Positions 8,736 to 14,542 of a stretch of DNA of 15,546 nucleotides are shown here, piece by piece (positions within the stretch are counted from its first letter, which is position 1; every line of letters begins with the position of its first letter). The notes below the pieces were generated by a model. The model made no database searches and had not been told where the DNA came from. It saw nothing but the letters and a program-made list of their open reading frames with translations. Source of the stretch: Mariprofundus sp. (GTDB taxonomy: Bacteria > Pseudomonadota > Zetaproteobacteria > Mariprofundales > Mariprofundaceae); assembly GCA_021772845.1 (NCBI GenBank), contig JAJFLF010000049.1, positions 1 to 15,546 of the forward strand, read 5' to 3'. The translations under genes were made by a program, and so were the position numbers.

Positions 8736-9812
8736 CTACTGTTGATCTGCGTATTGAGCATCTTGTATTGTTTTCCAGCGTTCACTGATGCTTACGTTTG
8801 CGCCGGCTTTGATAAAGCTCATGCCGCGTACCACCACTTGCTCGCCGGCTTTCAGGCCGTCTGTGATTTCAACAAAACCATTGTAACGCTGGCCGATGGT
8901 TACAGCCCGAACCGATGCTGTATTGTCAGTAGAAATGATGGTGATGAAGTGCTGATCCTGTTTTTGGGTGATGCTCTCTTCTGCAACAATGAGGCCTTCT
9001 CGCTCAAGCAGATGCAGTTCAACCGTCATAAGCATACCGGGAATCAGACGATGATCCCGGTTATCGAGTCTGGCACGCAGTAACATGGTACGTGTGACAG
9101 GATCGATGCGCGAATGCATGGATGCAATCTCTCCTTCAAACTCTAATCCGGCCAATGCATGGCTGCGTGCTGTGATGGGGGTGCCAATGTTTACATTCTG
9201 CAGCTGGGTGGCAGCAATGGTGAAGTCCAGTTTGATGGGGTTGCTTTGATCCAGCGTGGTGATCACCTGGCCCGGCTGAATCAATGCGCCCGGGCTGACC
9301 TGACGAATGCCCAGCTTGCCATCAAAGGGTGCTCTTATTGTGCGTTCATTGATGCGTGCTTTCACCTGCTTGATCGTGCTGGCTGTGACTGCTGCCAACG
9401 TTTTGCGTTCATCCAGGGTGCGTTGTGGTGCGGCATGCCGTTTGATTAAGCTACTCAGGCGTTTGATTTCACGCTGATGTTCAGTCAGTTGAATCATGGC
9501 TGTGTGGAGCAGGGCTTGCTCTTCATCCTGATCAAAGCGGGCGATCACATCACCTTTTTTGACCAGCTGACCATCACGAAAGTTTATCTCTTCAAGGCTG
9601 CCGGAAATGGTTGAGGTGATAATGATCGACTCGTTGGCCAATGCTGTACCCTGTGCTTCAATACGATTGCTCAGATTGATGGCATAAGCGGGAAGCACCA
9701 CAACGGGCATTTGACGATGCTGTCTGTTGTTGGATTCATTCTGTTGATTACAGGCGTTTAAAAAAAGGGGCGAGAGCCCCAGCAGAAGAAGTGCTATCTG
9801 TAGTCTTTTCAT
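8736..9812 (-). CDS. RND efflux adaptor (membrane fusion) lipoprotein
   Basis: This is the periplasmic adaptor linking pump and channel, 358 residues. The signal peptide MKRLQIALLLLGL... has a lipobox LNAC, so Cys21 would be lipidated and anchored in the inner membrane. Order of parts: beta-barrel/lipoyl start (about 50-75), lipoyl half-motif INFRDGQLVKKGDVIARFD (about 75-95), a short helical hairpin (about 98-155), second lipoyl half RTIRAPFDGKLGIRQVSPGALIQPGQ, beta-barrel and membrane-proximal domain ending near GLKAGEQVVVRGM. The ATG at 9812 is the first start after an in-frame TAA. A good GGGAGG lies 15 nt upstream, unusually far, so translation may be modest. It is the first gene of the adaptor-pump-channel operon. 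No clear promoter is visible in the 145 nt before it, and no regulator gene is adjacent. Confidence 0.95.
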   Translation of the reverse strand: MKRLQIALLLLGLSPLFLNACNQQNESNNRQHRQMPVVVLPAYAINLSNRIEAQGTALANESIIITSTISGSLEEINFRDGQLVKKGDVIARFDQDEEQALLHTAMIQLTEHQREIKRLSSLIKRHAAPQRTLDERKTLAAVTASTIKQVKARINERTIRAPFDGKLGIRQVSPGALIQPGQVITTLDQSNPIKLDFTIAATQLQNVNIGTPITARSHALAGLEFEGEIASMHSRIDPVTRTMLLRARLDNRDHRLIPGMLMTVELHLLEREGLIVAEESITQKQDQHFITIISTDNTASVRAVTIGQRYNGFVEITDGLKAGEQVVVRGMSFIKAGANVSISERWKTIQDAQYADQQ

Positions 9813-9957
9813 TGTCTGTAGTTAACGCCTCCCATTTGTCGGGGGCAAGTGTTTTATTTTATTTCTGTCATTGTTAAACAGGCTCAGGTTACTCTTAGCC
9901 TATTGTCTCTCAAACTTTTTCCGAACTCGGAGAGATGGTTCACTTCAGGATTTCTTT

Positions 9958-10374
9958 TTATAGCACTCTTTTTTTGGTCGCTTGTTTACAGAGCTTGTTG
10001 ATCAACTGTTTTTTAGCTGCAGCATTCATGAAAACGCCACCACTCTTGAAATCCAGAAGATGGCCACTTTTTGCCGCTAACGTGGCGATGATTTGTTCAT
10101 CGTTTTCATTGCTGCTGGTAACCGTAACTGTATCAATTTTCCCAAGGTTTCCGGTTTTCCATTCACTTTCAGTGCTACCGAAATCTTCAAATAGCTCTTT
10201 GATGGTTATTTCTGGACATTTTTTTACTTCTAGTTCCTGCGTAGCACTCGCGCCACCGCTGAAATATAAGAGTACAAAGATCATAGTCATCACCAGCGCG
10301 ACTACTGTTACAGTTTTGTCGGTTTTGGATTGACCTATCAGCAGTCTATTGAATATTTCCATAAAATCGTTCAC
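9958..10374 (-). CDS. Unknown small protein with one membrane segment
   Basis: I do not recognise this 138-residue protein. A short cytoplasmic start (MNDFMEIFNRLLIGQSKTDK) leads into one hydrophobic segment, about residues 21-45 (VTVVALVMTMIFVLLYF), then a polar domain with two cysteines (CPEIT and LCKQ) that would lie in the periplasm. The middle part (KTGNLGKIDTVTVTSSNENDEQIIATLAAKSG) looks like a small alpha/beta fold but matches no domain I know. The start is taken as GTG at 10374, because GGAG sits 8 nt before it; an ATG at 10362 lies too far from that site. It lies between the efflux operon and the DUF3817-type gene on the same strand, 106 nt after the latter, and may share its transcript. 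Confidence 0.65.
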   Translation of the reverse strand: MNDFMEIFNRLLIGQSKTDKTVTVVALVMTMIFVLLYFSGGASATQELEVKKCPEITIKELFEDFGSTESEWKTGNLGKIDTVTVTSSNENDEQIIATLAAKSGHLLDFKSGGVFMNAAAKKQLINKLCKQATKKRVL

Positions 10375-10480
10375 GTGTGCTTCTCCATTTGTAACCCTCT
10401 ATTTCTATATTTTGAGCGTGCTTCGCGATGACTTGAGGGGTATAAAGTCATTGTACTGTTCGCTGAGCTTTGTTGACTAT

Positions 10481-10768
10481 TCAGGTTGTAGCGAGGGTAT
10501 TGCTCCTGAATCTTTTTTCGAGCAAGAAGCAGCCGAAGGGCAGGACTGATGTGATAAAAGCGAAGTTGTACATGGATCTGGACCAATCATTTTTGCGGCT
10601 TACTATTTCAAGAAGCGGTAGATAAGCCAGCCAGAGAAAGCCGTGAACAGGGCCTGCAAAGCGCACAAGATCAACACCAAACTGATATTTAGCCGGCATG
10701 GCAATAAAGAGTAGGGCGATGAGTGATAGCCCTTCTATGATGCTCAGGATTCTGAATGCTTTTGTCAT
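10481..10768 (-). CDS. DUF3817-type small integral membrane protein
   Basis: From the ATG at 10768 the 95-residue product begins MTKAFRILSIIEGLSLIALLFIAMPAKYQ, then LVRFAGPVHGFLWLAYLPLLEI and FAFITSVLPFGCFLLEKRF. That pattern (EGLS, MP-KY, GP-HG, PFG-F) is the signature of DUF3817, a three-helix membrane family of unknown function. The frame is open up to an ATG at 10885, adding 39 residues (MTKLVKWDSSGYWPF...) that are not part of the family, so I prefer 10768. Neither start has a convincing ribosome site. The more distant ATG (10885-10883) coincides with the left insertion point of the adjacent IS110-type element, so the native upstream region of this gene has been replaced by the transposon. 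Function unknown. Confidence 0.75.
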   Translation of the reverse strand: MTKAFRILSIIEGLSLIALLFIAMPAKYQFGVDLVRFAGPVHGFLWLAYLPLLEIVSRKNDWSRSMYNFAFITSVLPFGCFLLEKRFRSNTLATT

Positions 10769-10878
10769 GCAGCGATTTATATCTTGGCGAATGAAATATT
10801 CAAGACCGGATCCATAATGATGAACTCTGGCCTTTAGTTTAAACGGCCAATAGCCACTGCTGTCCCACTTAACTAATT

Positions 10879-10885
10879 TCGTCAT
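10879..10885 (+). other. Left target flank and core of the IS110-type insertion
   Basis: TCGTCAT here is identical to 10954-10960 in the predicted bridge RNA (left target guide). The last two bases, AT, are the proposed core. The G-T-C-A-T part is the displaced outer arm of the hairpin repeat at 12092-12162. Confidence 0.65.
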
Positions 10886-10905
10886 CCTATGCTTAGTTCA
10901 TCACT

Positions 10906-11075
10906 CAATTTGCTATAATAAGCAAATTGGCAGAAGGCAGGACACACTATAAATCGTCATTCGTGTTTAAACACCGTCGGGTATGTAAGTACCTGCCTTT
11001 TTAATGAGAATAAAGCTGGACAGTTCATGAGGTGATACAACCTGAATTAAGGATTGCGAGCTAGAATCTCAGATA
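10906..11075 (+). ncRNA. Predicted IS110 bridge RNA with target-binding and donor-binding loops
   Basis: IS110 recombinases use an RNA from the left end that pairs with both target and element. The expected order is seen. A 5' hairpin CAATTTGCT/AGCAAATTG spans 10906-10929. Loop 1 is closed by GGCAGG/CCTGCC (10936-10941/10992-10997) with an apical palindrome GTGTTTAAACAC (10963-10974). Its 5' side holds TCGTCAT (10954-10960), identical to the left flank 10879-10885; its 3' side holds CGGGTATG (10978-10985), complementary to right flank CATACCCG (12092-12099). Loop 2 is closed by TGAGA/TCTCA (11005-11009/11067-11071) and AGCT/AGCT, with apical hairpin AGGT/ACCT (11030-11043). Its 5' side holds ACAGTTCAT (11020-11028), identical to the right end 12086-12094; its 3' side holds AGGAT (11050-11054), complementary to ATCCT at the left end (10884-10888). 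RNA ends are estimates. The last guide is short and weakest. Confidence 0.8.
10911..10919 (+). promoter_or_regulatory. Extended -10 promoter element TGCTATAAT
   Basis: A perfect TG-N-TATAAT extended -10 lies in the left end of the element, with no good -35 in front (TTAGTT is 15 nt away). It would start RNA at about 10926, just before the first loop, and could drive the bridge RNA and recombinase in the integrated state. It falls inside the inverted repeat 10906-10929, so the same bases may instead be the RNA's 5' hairpin. Confidence 0.45.
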
Positions 11076-11092
11076 TATAAAGGAGATTGAAT

Positions 11093-12064
11093 ATGCGTAA
11101 CTTTGTAGGGATTGATATTTCAAAGCAGACATTTGATGTTTATTTTGAGCAGTCTGGTCGTGGCAACCATGTGAACTTAAAGCAGAGTGAAGAAGGCTAT
11201 CAAGTGTTGTGTCATCTGATTGGCCGCGAGCGTATTTGTGTGATGGAGGCAACAGGGAATTATCATTTAAAGTTGGCTTCTTATCTGTACCAGAAAGGCA
11301 TCAAAGTGATTGTGGAAAACCCATTGAGGGTGAAACGTTTTTCCCAAATGAACCTGCAAAGAACCAAAACAGATAAGGCTGATGCACGCATGATTTATGA
11401 GTATGCAAGCACCATATTGTCAGCATCAGCATATCACTTATGGGAACCCAATAGTGAAGATATAGGTGAACTAAAACAATATGATACAGTCAGAAACCAA
11501 CTGACAAAGCAACATACAGCACTGAGTAATACTGAGGAAGCACTTGAGTCTGTTACAGGTTTAAATAAAGAGGTTTCATCGGTTCTAAGTGAGATGATCA
11601 AAACAGTTGAGAAAGCGATTAAACAGCTTGATGAAGGCATGCTGAAACTGGTCAAAGCGCATCACAATGACACTTATAACCTGGTCACCAGTGTACCTGG
11701 TGTGGGGCCTAAAACTGCGACAATGATGATCTGTTTAACCGATGGGTTTCAGAAGTTCTCATACGATCAGGTGAAGCCATTTATCAGTTATATTGGCATG
11801 AGTCCGCGAACTTTTGAATCGGGCACCAGTGTGAAAGGGAAAGCTCATATCAGCAAAGTGGGCAATGGAAGGATACGTTCGCTGTTGTATATGTGCAGCT
11901 GGACAGCCAAAAAAAGCAATCAACAGTGCGCGGATTTATATGAGCGCCTGGCTGAAAAAGGTAAACCTGAAAAGGTGATCAAAGTCGCGATTGCACACAA
12001 ATTGATCCGCCAAATCTTTGGGGTCATCAAGAATGGAGAGCCTTTCTCCAAGGAGTATGCGTGA
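11093..12064 (+). CDS. IS110-family bridge-RNA-guided recombinase (transposase)
   Basis: This 323-residue protein cuts and exchanges DNA at the element ends and target. The N-terminal RuvC-like DEDD domain shows GIDISKQTFDV (D8), VMEATGNYH (E52) and KTDKADARM (D94, D97). A helical linker spans about 120-195. The C-terminal Tnp_20 domain shows VPGVGPKTATMM, YIGMSPRTFESGTSVKGK and ISKVGNGRIRSLLYM; the catalytic serine of the family should be in the 243-254 segment. All expected catalytic positions are present and there is no frameshift, so the enzyme may be active. The start is ATG 11093, with AAAGGAG 7 nt upstream; a TTG at 11087 overlaps that site and is rejected. The long upstream non-coding end and short downstream end place it in the IS110 rather than the IS1111 subgroup. 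Confidence 0.95.
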   Translation: MRNFVGIDISKQTFDVYFEQSGRGNHVNLKQSEEGYQVLCHLIGRERICVMEATGNYHLKLASYLYQKGIKVIVENPLRVKRFSQMNLQRTKTDKADARMIYEYASTILSASAYHLWEPNSEDIGELKQYDTVRNQLTKQHTALSNTEEALESVTGLNKEVSSVLSEMIKTVEKAIKQLDEGMLKLVKAHHNDTYNLVTSVPGVGPKTATMMICLTDGFQKFSYDQVKPFISYIGMSPRTFESGTSVKGKAHISKVGNGRIRSLLYMCSWTAKKSNQQCADLYERLAEKGKPEKVIKVAIAHKLIRQIFGVIKNGEPFSKEYA

Positions 12065-12073
12065 TAAAAAGAT

Positions 12074-12094
12074 TTGATTTTAAGCACAGTTCAT
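12074..12094 (+). promoter_or_regulatory. Right end of the IS110-type element, with a -35-like box used on circularisation
   Basis: TTGATT (12074-12079) is followed by 15 nt to the proposed element end. Joined to the left end after CC, it lies exactly 17 nt before TATGCT (10888-10893), giving a hybrid promoter only in the circular form. The final ACAGTTCAT matches the bridge-RNA left donor guide. Confidence 0.55.
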
Positions 12095-12162
12095 ACCCGG
12101 CTTGTGATCGGGTATCTAGGAAAATGTGGGAACCACTGGATTCCCGATTTCTCGGGAATGAC
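12092..12162. repeat. REP-like composite palindrome of two hairpins, split by the insertion sequence
   Basis: Hairpin 1 is ATACCCG (12093-12099) with CGGGTAT (12109-12115). Hairpin 2 is ATTCCCGA (12140-12147) with TCGGGAAT (12152-12159). The two are inverted copies of each other: CATACCCG...CGGGTATCTAG against, read backwards, CATTCCCG...CGGGAATCCAG. With GTCAT from 10881-10885 restored, the outer arms become GTCATACCCG and CGGGAATGAC (9 of 10 paired). Two-hairpin intergenic repeats of this kind are common in proteobacterial genomes. Lying between convergent ends, it could also limit transcription, though no T-run follows. Confidence 0.75.
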
Positions 12163-12177
12163 CAAGTCCAATAAGCT

Positions 12178-13515
12178 TCAAACTAATCCAACATGTTGTT
12201 GCATCAATGTGGCCAATACAGATGCGCCTTTGGCAATTTGTTCAGCAGATGCGAACTCTTCCGGTGAGTGACTTTTGCCATTCAGGCAGGGGATGAAAAT
12301 CATAGCTGTGGGGATGGTTGTTTGATCACTTCGTGTTTGCTGTGCGATGAGTGCTGCATCATGCCAAGCACCACTGGGCAGGGTGCGGTGGCTGTAATCG
12401 AGTGACTCGCAGATGCTCTGCATGCGCCTTTGTATAGGTTGATCCAGACTCTTAACACCGGAGCTATTGCTGACAGTTTCGATCTCAAATGAGACGCCGT
12501 ATTCGGTCGCAATGTGTTGTATGATTTGCATCGCCTTCTGTTTGTATCTGTTTCGTAAGATATCATCACAACTACGCAGTTCAAAAGAAAAATAAGCATA
12601 ACCACTAACTTTGGAAATGGCATTGTTATACAGCTGTTTATCATGCTCGTTCTTTTCTCTGTTGCTGTTGATGTGGCCGATGGTTTGTACCAGATCAATG
12701 TCTGGATTCTCTTTCTGGTAGCTGCTGAATAGCTCATCCAGTGCTACCAGAATATAGGCCAGGGCGAGGTTGGCATCACGGCGATATGTCGTGCCCATGG
12801 GGGTTGCACCGGAGTGATCAAAAGCTCCATGCAGGGTGATCCAGTCGCGGCTTGACGCACGAATGCCGGAGACGATGCCTATCTCTTTATCTTCTTTCTC
12901 CAGTACGATGCCTTGCTCTATATGCAGTTCCAGATGTGCAGAAATCTGATTCAGTTCGTTTTGCTCGATGGTGGGTTGGCCTGATTCGATGAGGCTAGGG
13001 TCTGCACCTTGCTCTCGCATAGCTTGAGCTAAAGAGCGTCCGGCGTGTCGTTTCTTTAACGAGTCTGCAGAAAGCTTTCCCAATGCCGCAGATGCGCCAA
13101 TAGAGGTAATGCCGAAGGAGGCCGACTCTTCACCGCGCCAGATACGCAGTCTGAGTCCGTGTGAACGTGTTTTTTGATTCAGTGTCGCGATGGCAACGAA
13201 TCCGGCCACAATACCTGCAAGTCCATCAAAATTGCCCCCAGCGGGCACGGTATCAACATGTGAACCACACTCAATCCATTGCTCATGTCTGTCCGTTGTT
13301 TCAATAAACAGATTTCCTGCTGCATCCCAGCGTGTAATTAATCCATTCTGTTCTGCCTGTACTGCGAAATAGTGCATGACAGCACTCTCTTCATCGGAAT
13401 ATGCAGCGCGCGTAAAACCTGCATTCGGATGATCGCCCAATACCCCGATACGATTGAGTACGCTGTAATGGGCTTCGATCTCTTGGGGGGTGATGGTGGT
13501 GCTTACAATAGTCAT
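12178..13515 (-). CDS. M20-family Zn-dependent amidase, hydantoinase/carbamoylase group (allantoate amidohydrolase-like)
   Basis: This 445-residue cytoplasmic metal-dependent hydrolase is of the group that splits N-carbamoyl amino acids, allantoate or ureidopropionate. Metal ligands are in order: GSHVDTVPAGGNFDG (H86, D97), RGEESASFG (catalytic E129, ligand E130), LELHIEQG (H198) and GKSHSPEEF (H416). The dimer-domain motif FDHSGATPMGTTYRRDA and GAWHDA are also present. No signal peptide is seen. The ATG at 13515 has only a weak AGG far upstream. The gene stands alone, with no hydantoinase, allantoinase or transporter beside it in the window, so the substrate among the three is open; purine or pyrimidine nitrogen salvage is the general role. 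A perfect palindrome CCTATGCATAGG lies 12 nt before the start and may be an operator. Confidence 0.9.
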   Translation of the reverse strand: MTIVSTTITPQEIEAHYSVLNRIGVLGDHPNAGFTRAAYSDEESAVMHYFAVQAEQNGLITRWDAAGNLFIETTDRHEQWIECGSHVDTVPAGGNFDGLAGIVAGFVAIATLNQKTRSHGLRLRIWRGEESASFGITSIGASAALGKLSADSLKKRHAGRSLAQAMREQGADPSLIESGQPTIEQNELNQISAHLELHIEQGIVLEKEDKEIGIVSGIRASSRDWITLHGAFDHSGATPMGTTYRRDANLALAYILVALDELFSSYQKENPDIDLVQTIGHINSNREKNEHDKQLYNNAISKVSGYAYFSFELRSCDDILRNRYKQKAMQIIQHIATEYGVSFEIETVSNSSGVKSLDQPIQRRMQSICESLDYSHRTLPSGAWHDAALIAQQTRSDQTTIPTAMIFIPCLNGKSHSPEEFASAEQIAKGASVLATLMQQHVGLV

Positions 13516-13527
13516 ATGATTTCAAAG

Positions 13528-13551
13528 CCTATGCATAGGGACTCACTTATA
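13528..13551 (-). promoter_or_regulatory. Candidate promoter and operator of the amidase gene
   Basis: On the minus strand a -10-like TATAAG (13551-13546) is followed 6 nt later by the perfect 12-bp palindrome CCTATGCATAGG (13539-13528), which would cover the transcription start. The -35 is poor. A regulator binding here would control the amidase; none is identified. Confidence 0.4.
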
Positions 13552-13613
13552 GAAGCAGAGATCTGTATCACAGAAAAACAGAGCTTGTTGAGGATCATTC
13601 GCTACTCTTCGCG

Positions 13614-13629
13614 CCCGCTTGAAAGCGGG
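13614..13629. repeat. Small GC-rich hairpin upstream of endonuclease I
   Basis: CCCGCTT-GA-AAGCGGG is a perfect 7-bp inverted repeat. It recalls the CCCG/CGGG arms of the repeat at 12092-12162 and may be a degenerate relative. No T-run follows on either strand, so it is not a terminator. Confidence 0.45.
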
Positions 13630-13654
13630 AAATAACAGAACATGGATGTGATGT

Positions 13655-14443
13655 ATGAATGACAGGGAAGTCTCCTTATTAAGTAAGGTGTTGATGTTGA
13701 TTGCGATGATTGGATTGATGCCGATATCTGCATTTGCCAATGCTGAATCAGACGGTAATGCATCGGGTAATAGCTTTAGAAAGGCTAAAAAACAGATGGT
13801 GAAGGTCTATTCAGATCATCGAACCACCTTTTATGCCGGTTGCAGCTATGGAAAGAAAGGGCATGTCAAAGCGGGTTCCTGTGGTTATAAAGCCAGAAAA
13901 AACAAAAAACGCGGTAAGAAAATCGAATGGGAACATGTCGTTCCAGCCTGGGCTTTTGGTCATGCACTGCAGTGCTGGCAAAACAAAGTATGCACAACCC
14001 GAAAGGGCAAAGAGTATAAGGGACGAAAGTGTTGTGGTCGTACGAACAGTACGTTCCGTGCTATGGAATCTGATATGCATAATCTGGTGCCGGCTATTGG
14101 CGAGCTGAATGGAGATCGTTCGAACTTTCGGTTTGGCATGATCGGTGGTGAATCGCGTCGTTATGGTGATGTCGATTTCGAGGTGGATTTTAAGCAGCGC
14201 GTGGCTGAACCTGCTCTTACTGTGCGCGGCGATATTGCCCGTACCTATTTTTATATGCAGCAGGTCTATGGTTTGAAGATTAGCAAAAAACAGCGCCGCT
14301 TGTTTGATGTATGGGATAGAGAAGATCCTGTCGATACGTGGGAAGTGTGGCGTAATAAAAAAATCATGGCAATTCAGGGTAATAGCAATCCGTTTGTAGC
14401 TTCTGTCGCAGCCAGTGTGGCCGGAACGAAAAGAGCACACTGA
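13655..14443 (+). CDS. endA: Endonuclease I (EndA/Dns family), secreted or periplasmic
   Basis: This is a non-specific DNase of the beta-beta-alpha-metal type, exported to the periplasm or medium, 262 residues. A signal peptide (hydrophobic core about 13-25) ends at AFA before N28. The catalytic block is EWEHVVPAWAFG with H94 as general base; the second block MHNLVPAIGELNGDRSN supplies the metal-binding Asn residues. Six cysteines (63, 76, 107, 113, 126, 127) in the mature part suggest disulphides, as in Vibrio Dns. The RKNKKRGKK stretch is strongly basic. The start is uncertain: ATG 13655 follows an in-frame stop but lacks a clear ribosome site, whereas ATG 13694 has AAGG 6 nt upstream but leaves a signal peptide without a basic start. 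It is divergent from the amidase. Confidence 0.92.
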   Translation: MNDREVSLLSKVLMLIAMIGLMPISAFANAESDGNASGNSFRKAKKQMVKVYSDHRTTFYAGCSYGKKGHVKAGSCGYKARKNKKRGKKIEWEHVVPAWAFGHALQCWQNKVCTTRKGKEYKGRKCCGRTNSTFRAMESDMHNLVPAIGELNGDRSNFRFGMIGGESRRYGDVDFEVDFKQRVAEPALTVRGDIARTYFYMQQVYGLKISKKQRRLFDVWDREDPVDTWEVWRNKKIMAIQGNSNPFVASVAASVAGTKRAH

Positions 14444-14486
14444 AACCTTTATGGGTGTTCTATTCTTATTGAATGAACGCTGTCGA

Positions 14487-14514
14487 TTGATCATGTGTAG
14501 GAACTGCATATACT
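14487..14514 (+). promoter_or_regulatory. Probable promoter of the SpoIIAA-like/yajD pair
   Basis: TTGATC (14487-14492), a 16-nt spacer, and TATACT (14509-14514, 5 of 6) lie 28 nt before the ATG at 14543. This gives a short leader with its own GGGAGG. It suggests the pair is transcribed independently of endonuclease I. Confidence 0.5.
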
Positions 14515-14542
14515 TTATTTTCCGAAGCTGCTGGGAGGGCTT

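Larger units (their letters stand above)
10886..12094 (+). mobile_element. IS110-family insertion sequence, about 1.2 kb, apparently complete
   Basis: The element is a single recombinase gene with a long left non-coding end (about 207 nt) and a short right end (about 30 nt), the layout of the IS110 subgroup. It has no long terminal inverted repeats and makes no target duplication beyond a short core. Ends were placed by reading the predicted bridge RNA. The left junction is TCGTCAT (flank plus core, ending 10885) followed by CCTATGC; the right junction is ACAGTTCAT (ending 12094) followed by ACCCGG. TCAT occurs at both junctions and the core AT (10884-10885 and 12093-12094) fits all four guides. 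Removing the element joins GTCAT to ACCCG and restores a hairpin repeat. The coding part is more AT-rich than the neighbouring genes. Exact ends could be off by one or two bases within TCAT. Confidence 0.8.

Noticed and set aside
9905..9935. TCCGA/TCGGA hairpin after the 138-codon gene as a terminator
   Set aside because: On the minus strand it is followed by A residues, not T; the T-run lies on the wrong side.
10371..10586. 71-codon minus-strand frame overlapping both small membrane-protein genes
   Set aside because: It overlaps the DUF3817-type gene in another frame, its composition is not protein-like, and it has no ribosome site.
10992..11002. CCTGCC followed by TTTTT as an intrinsic terminator in front of the recombinase
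   Set aside because: Its stem is the closing stem of the first bridge-RNA loop, about 50 nt across with only 6 paired bases at the base. This fits the RNA structure better than a compact terminator.
10895..12094. AGTTCAT at 10895-10901 and 12088-12094 as a 7-bp target duplication marking the IS ends
   Set aside because: The third copy in the bridge RNA (11022-11028) explains the right-end match as a donor guide. Placing the left end at 10895 would not rebuild the hairpin repeat, and the target guides would not fit. The 10895 copy is probably chance or an internal relic.
12092..12162. CRISPR-like repeats
   Set aside because: There are only two hairpins, inverted relative to each other, with no repeat-spacer periodicity and no cas genes.
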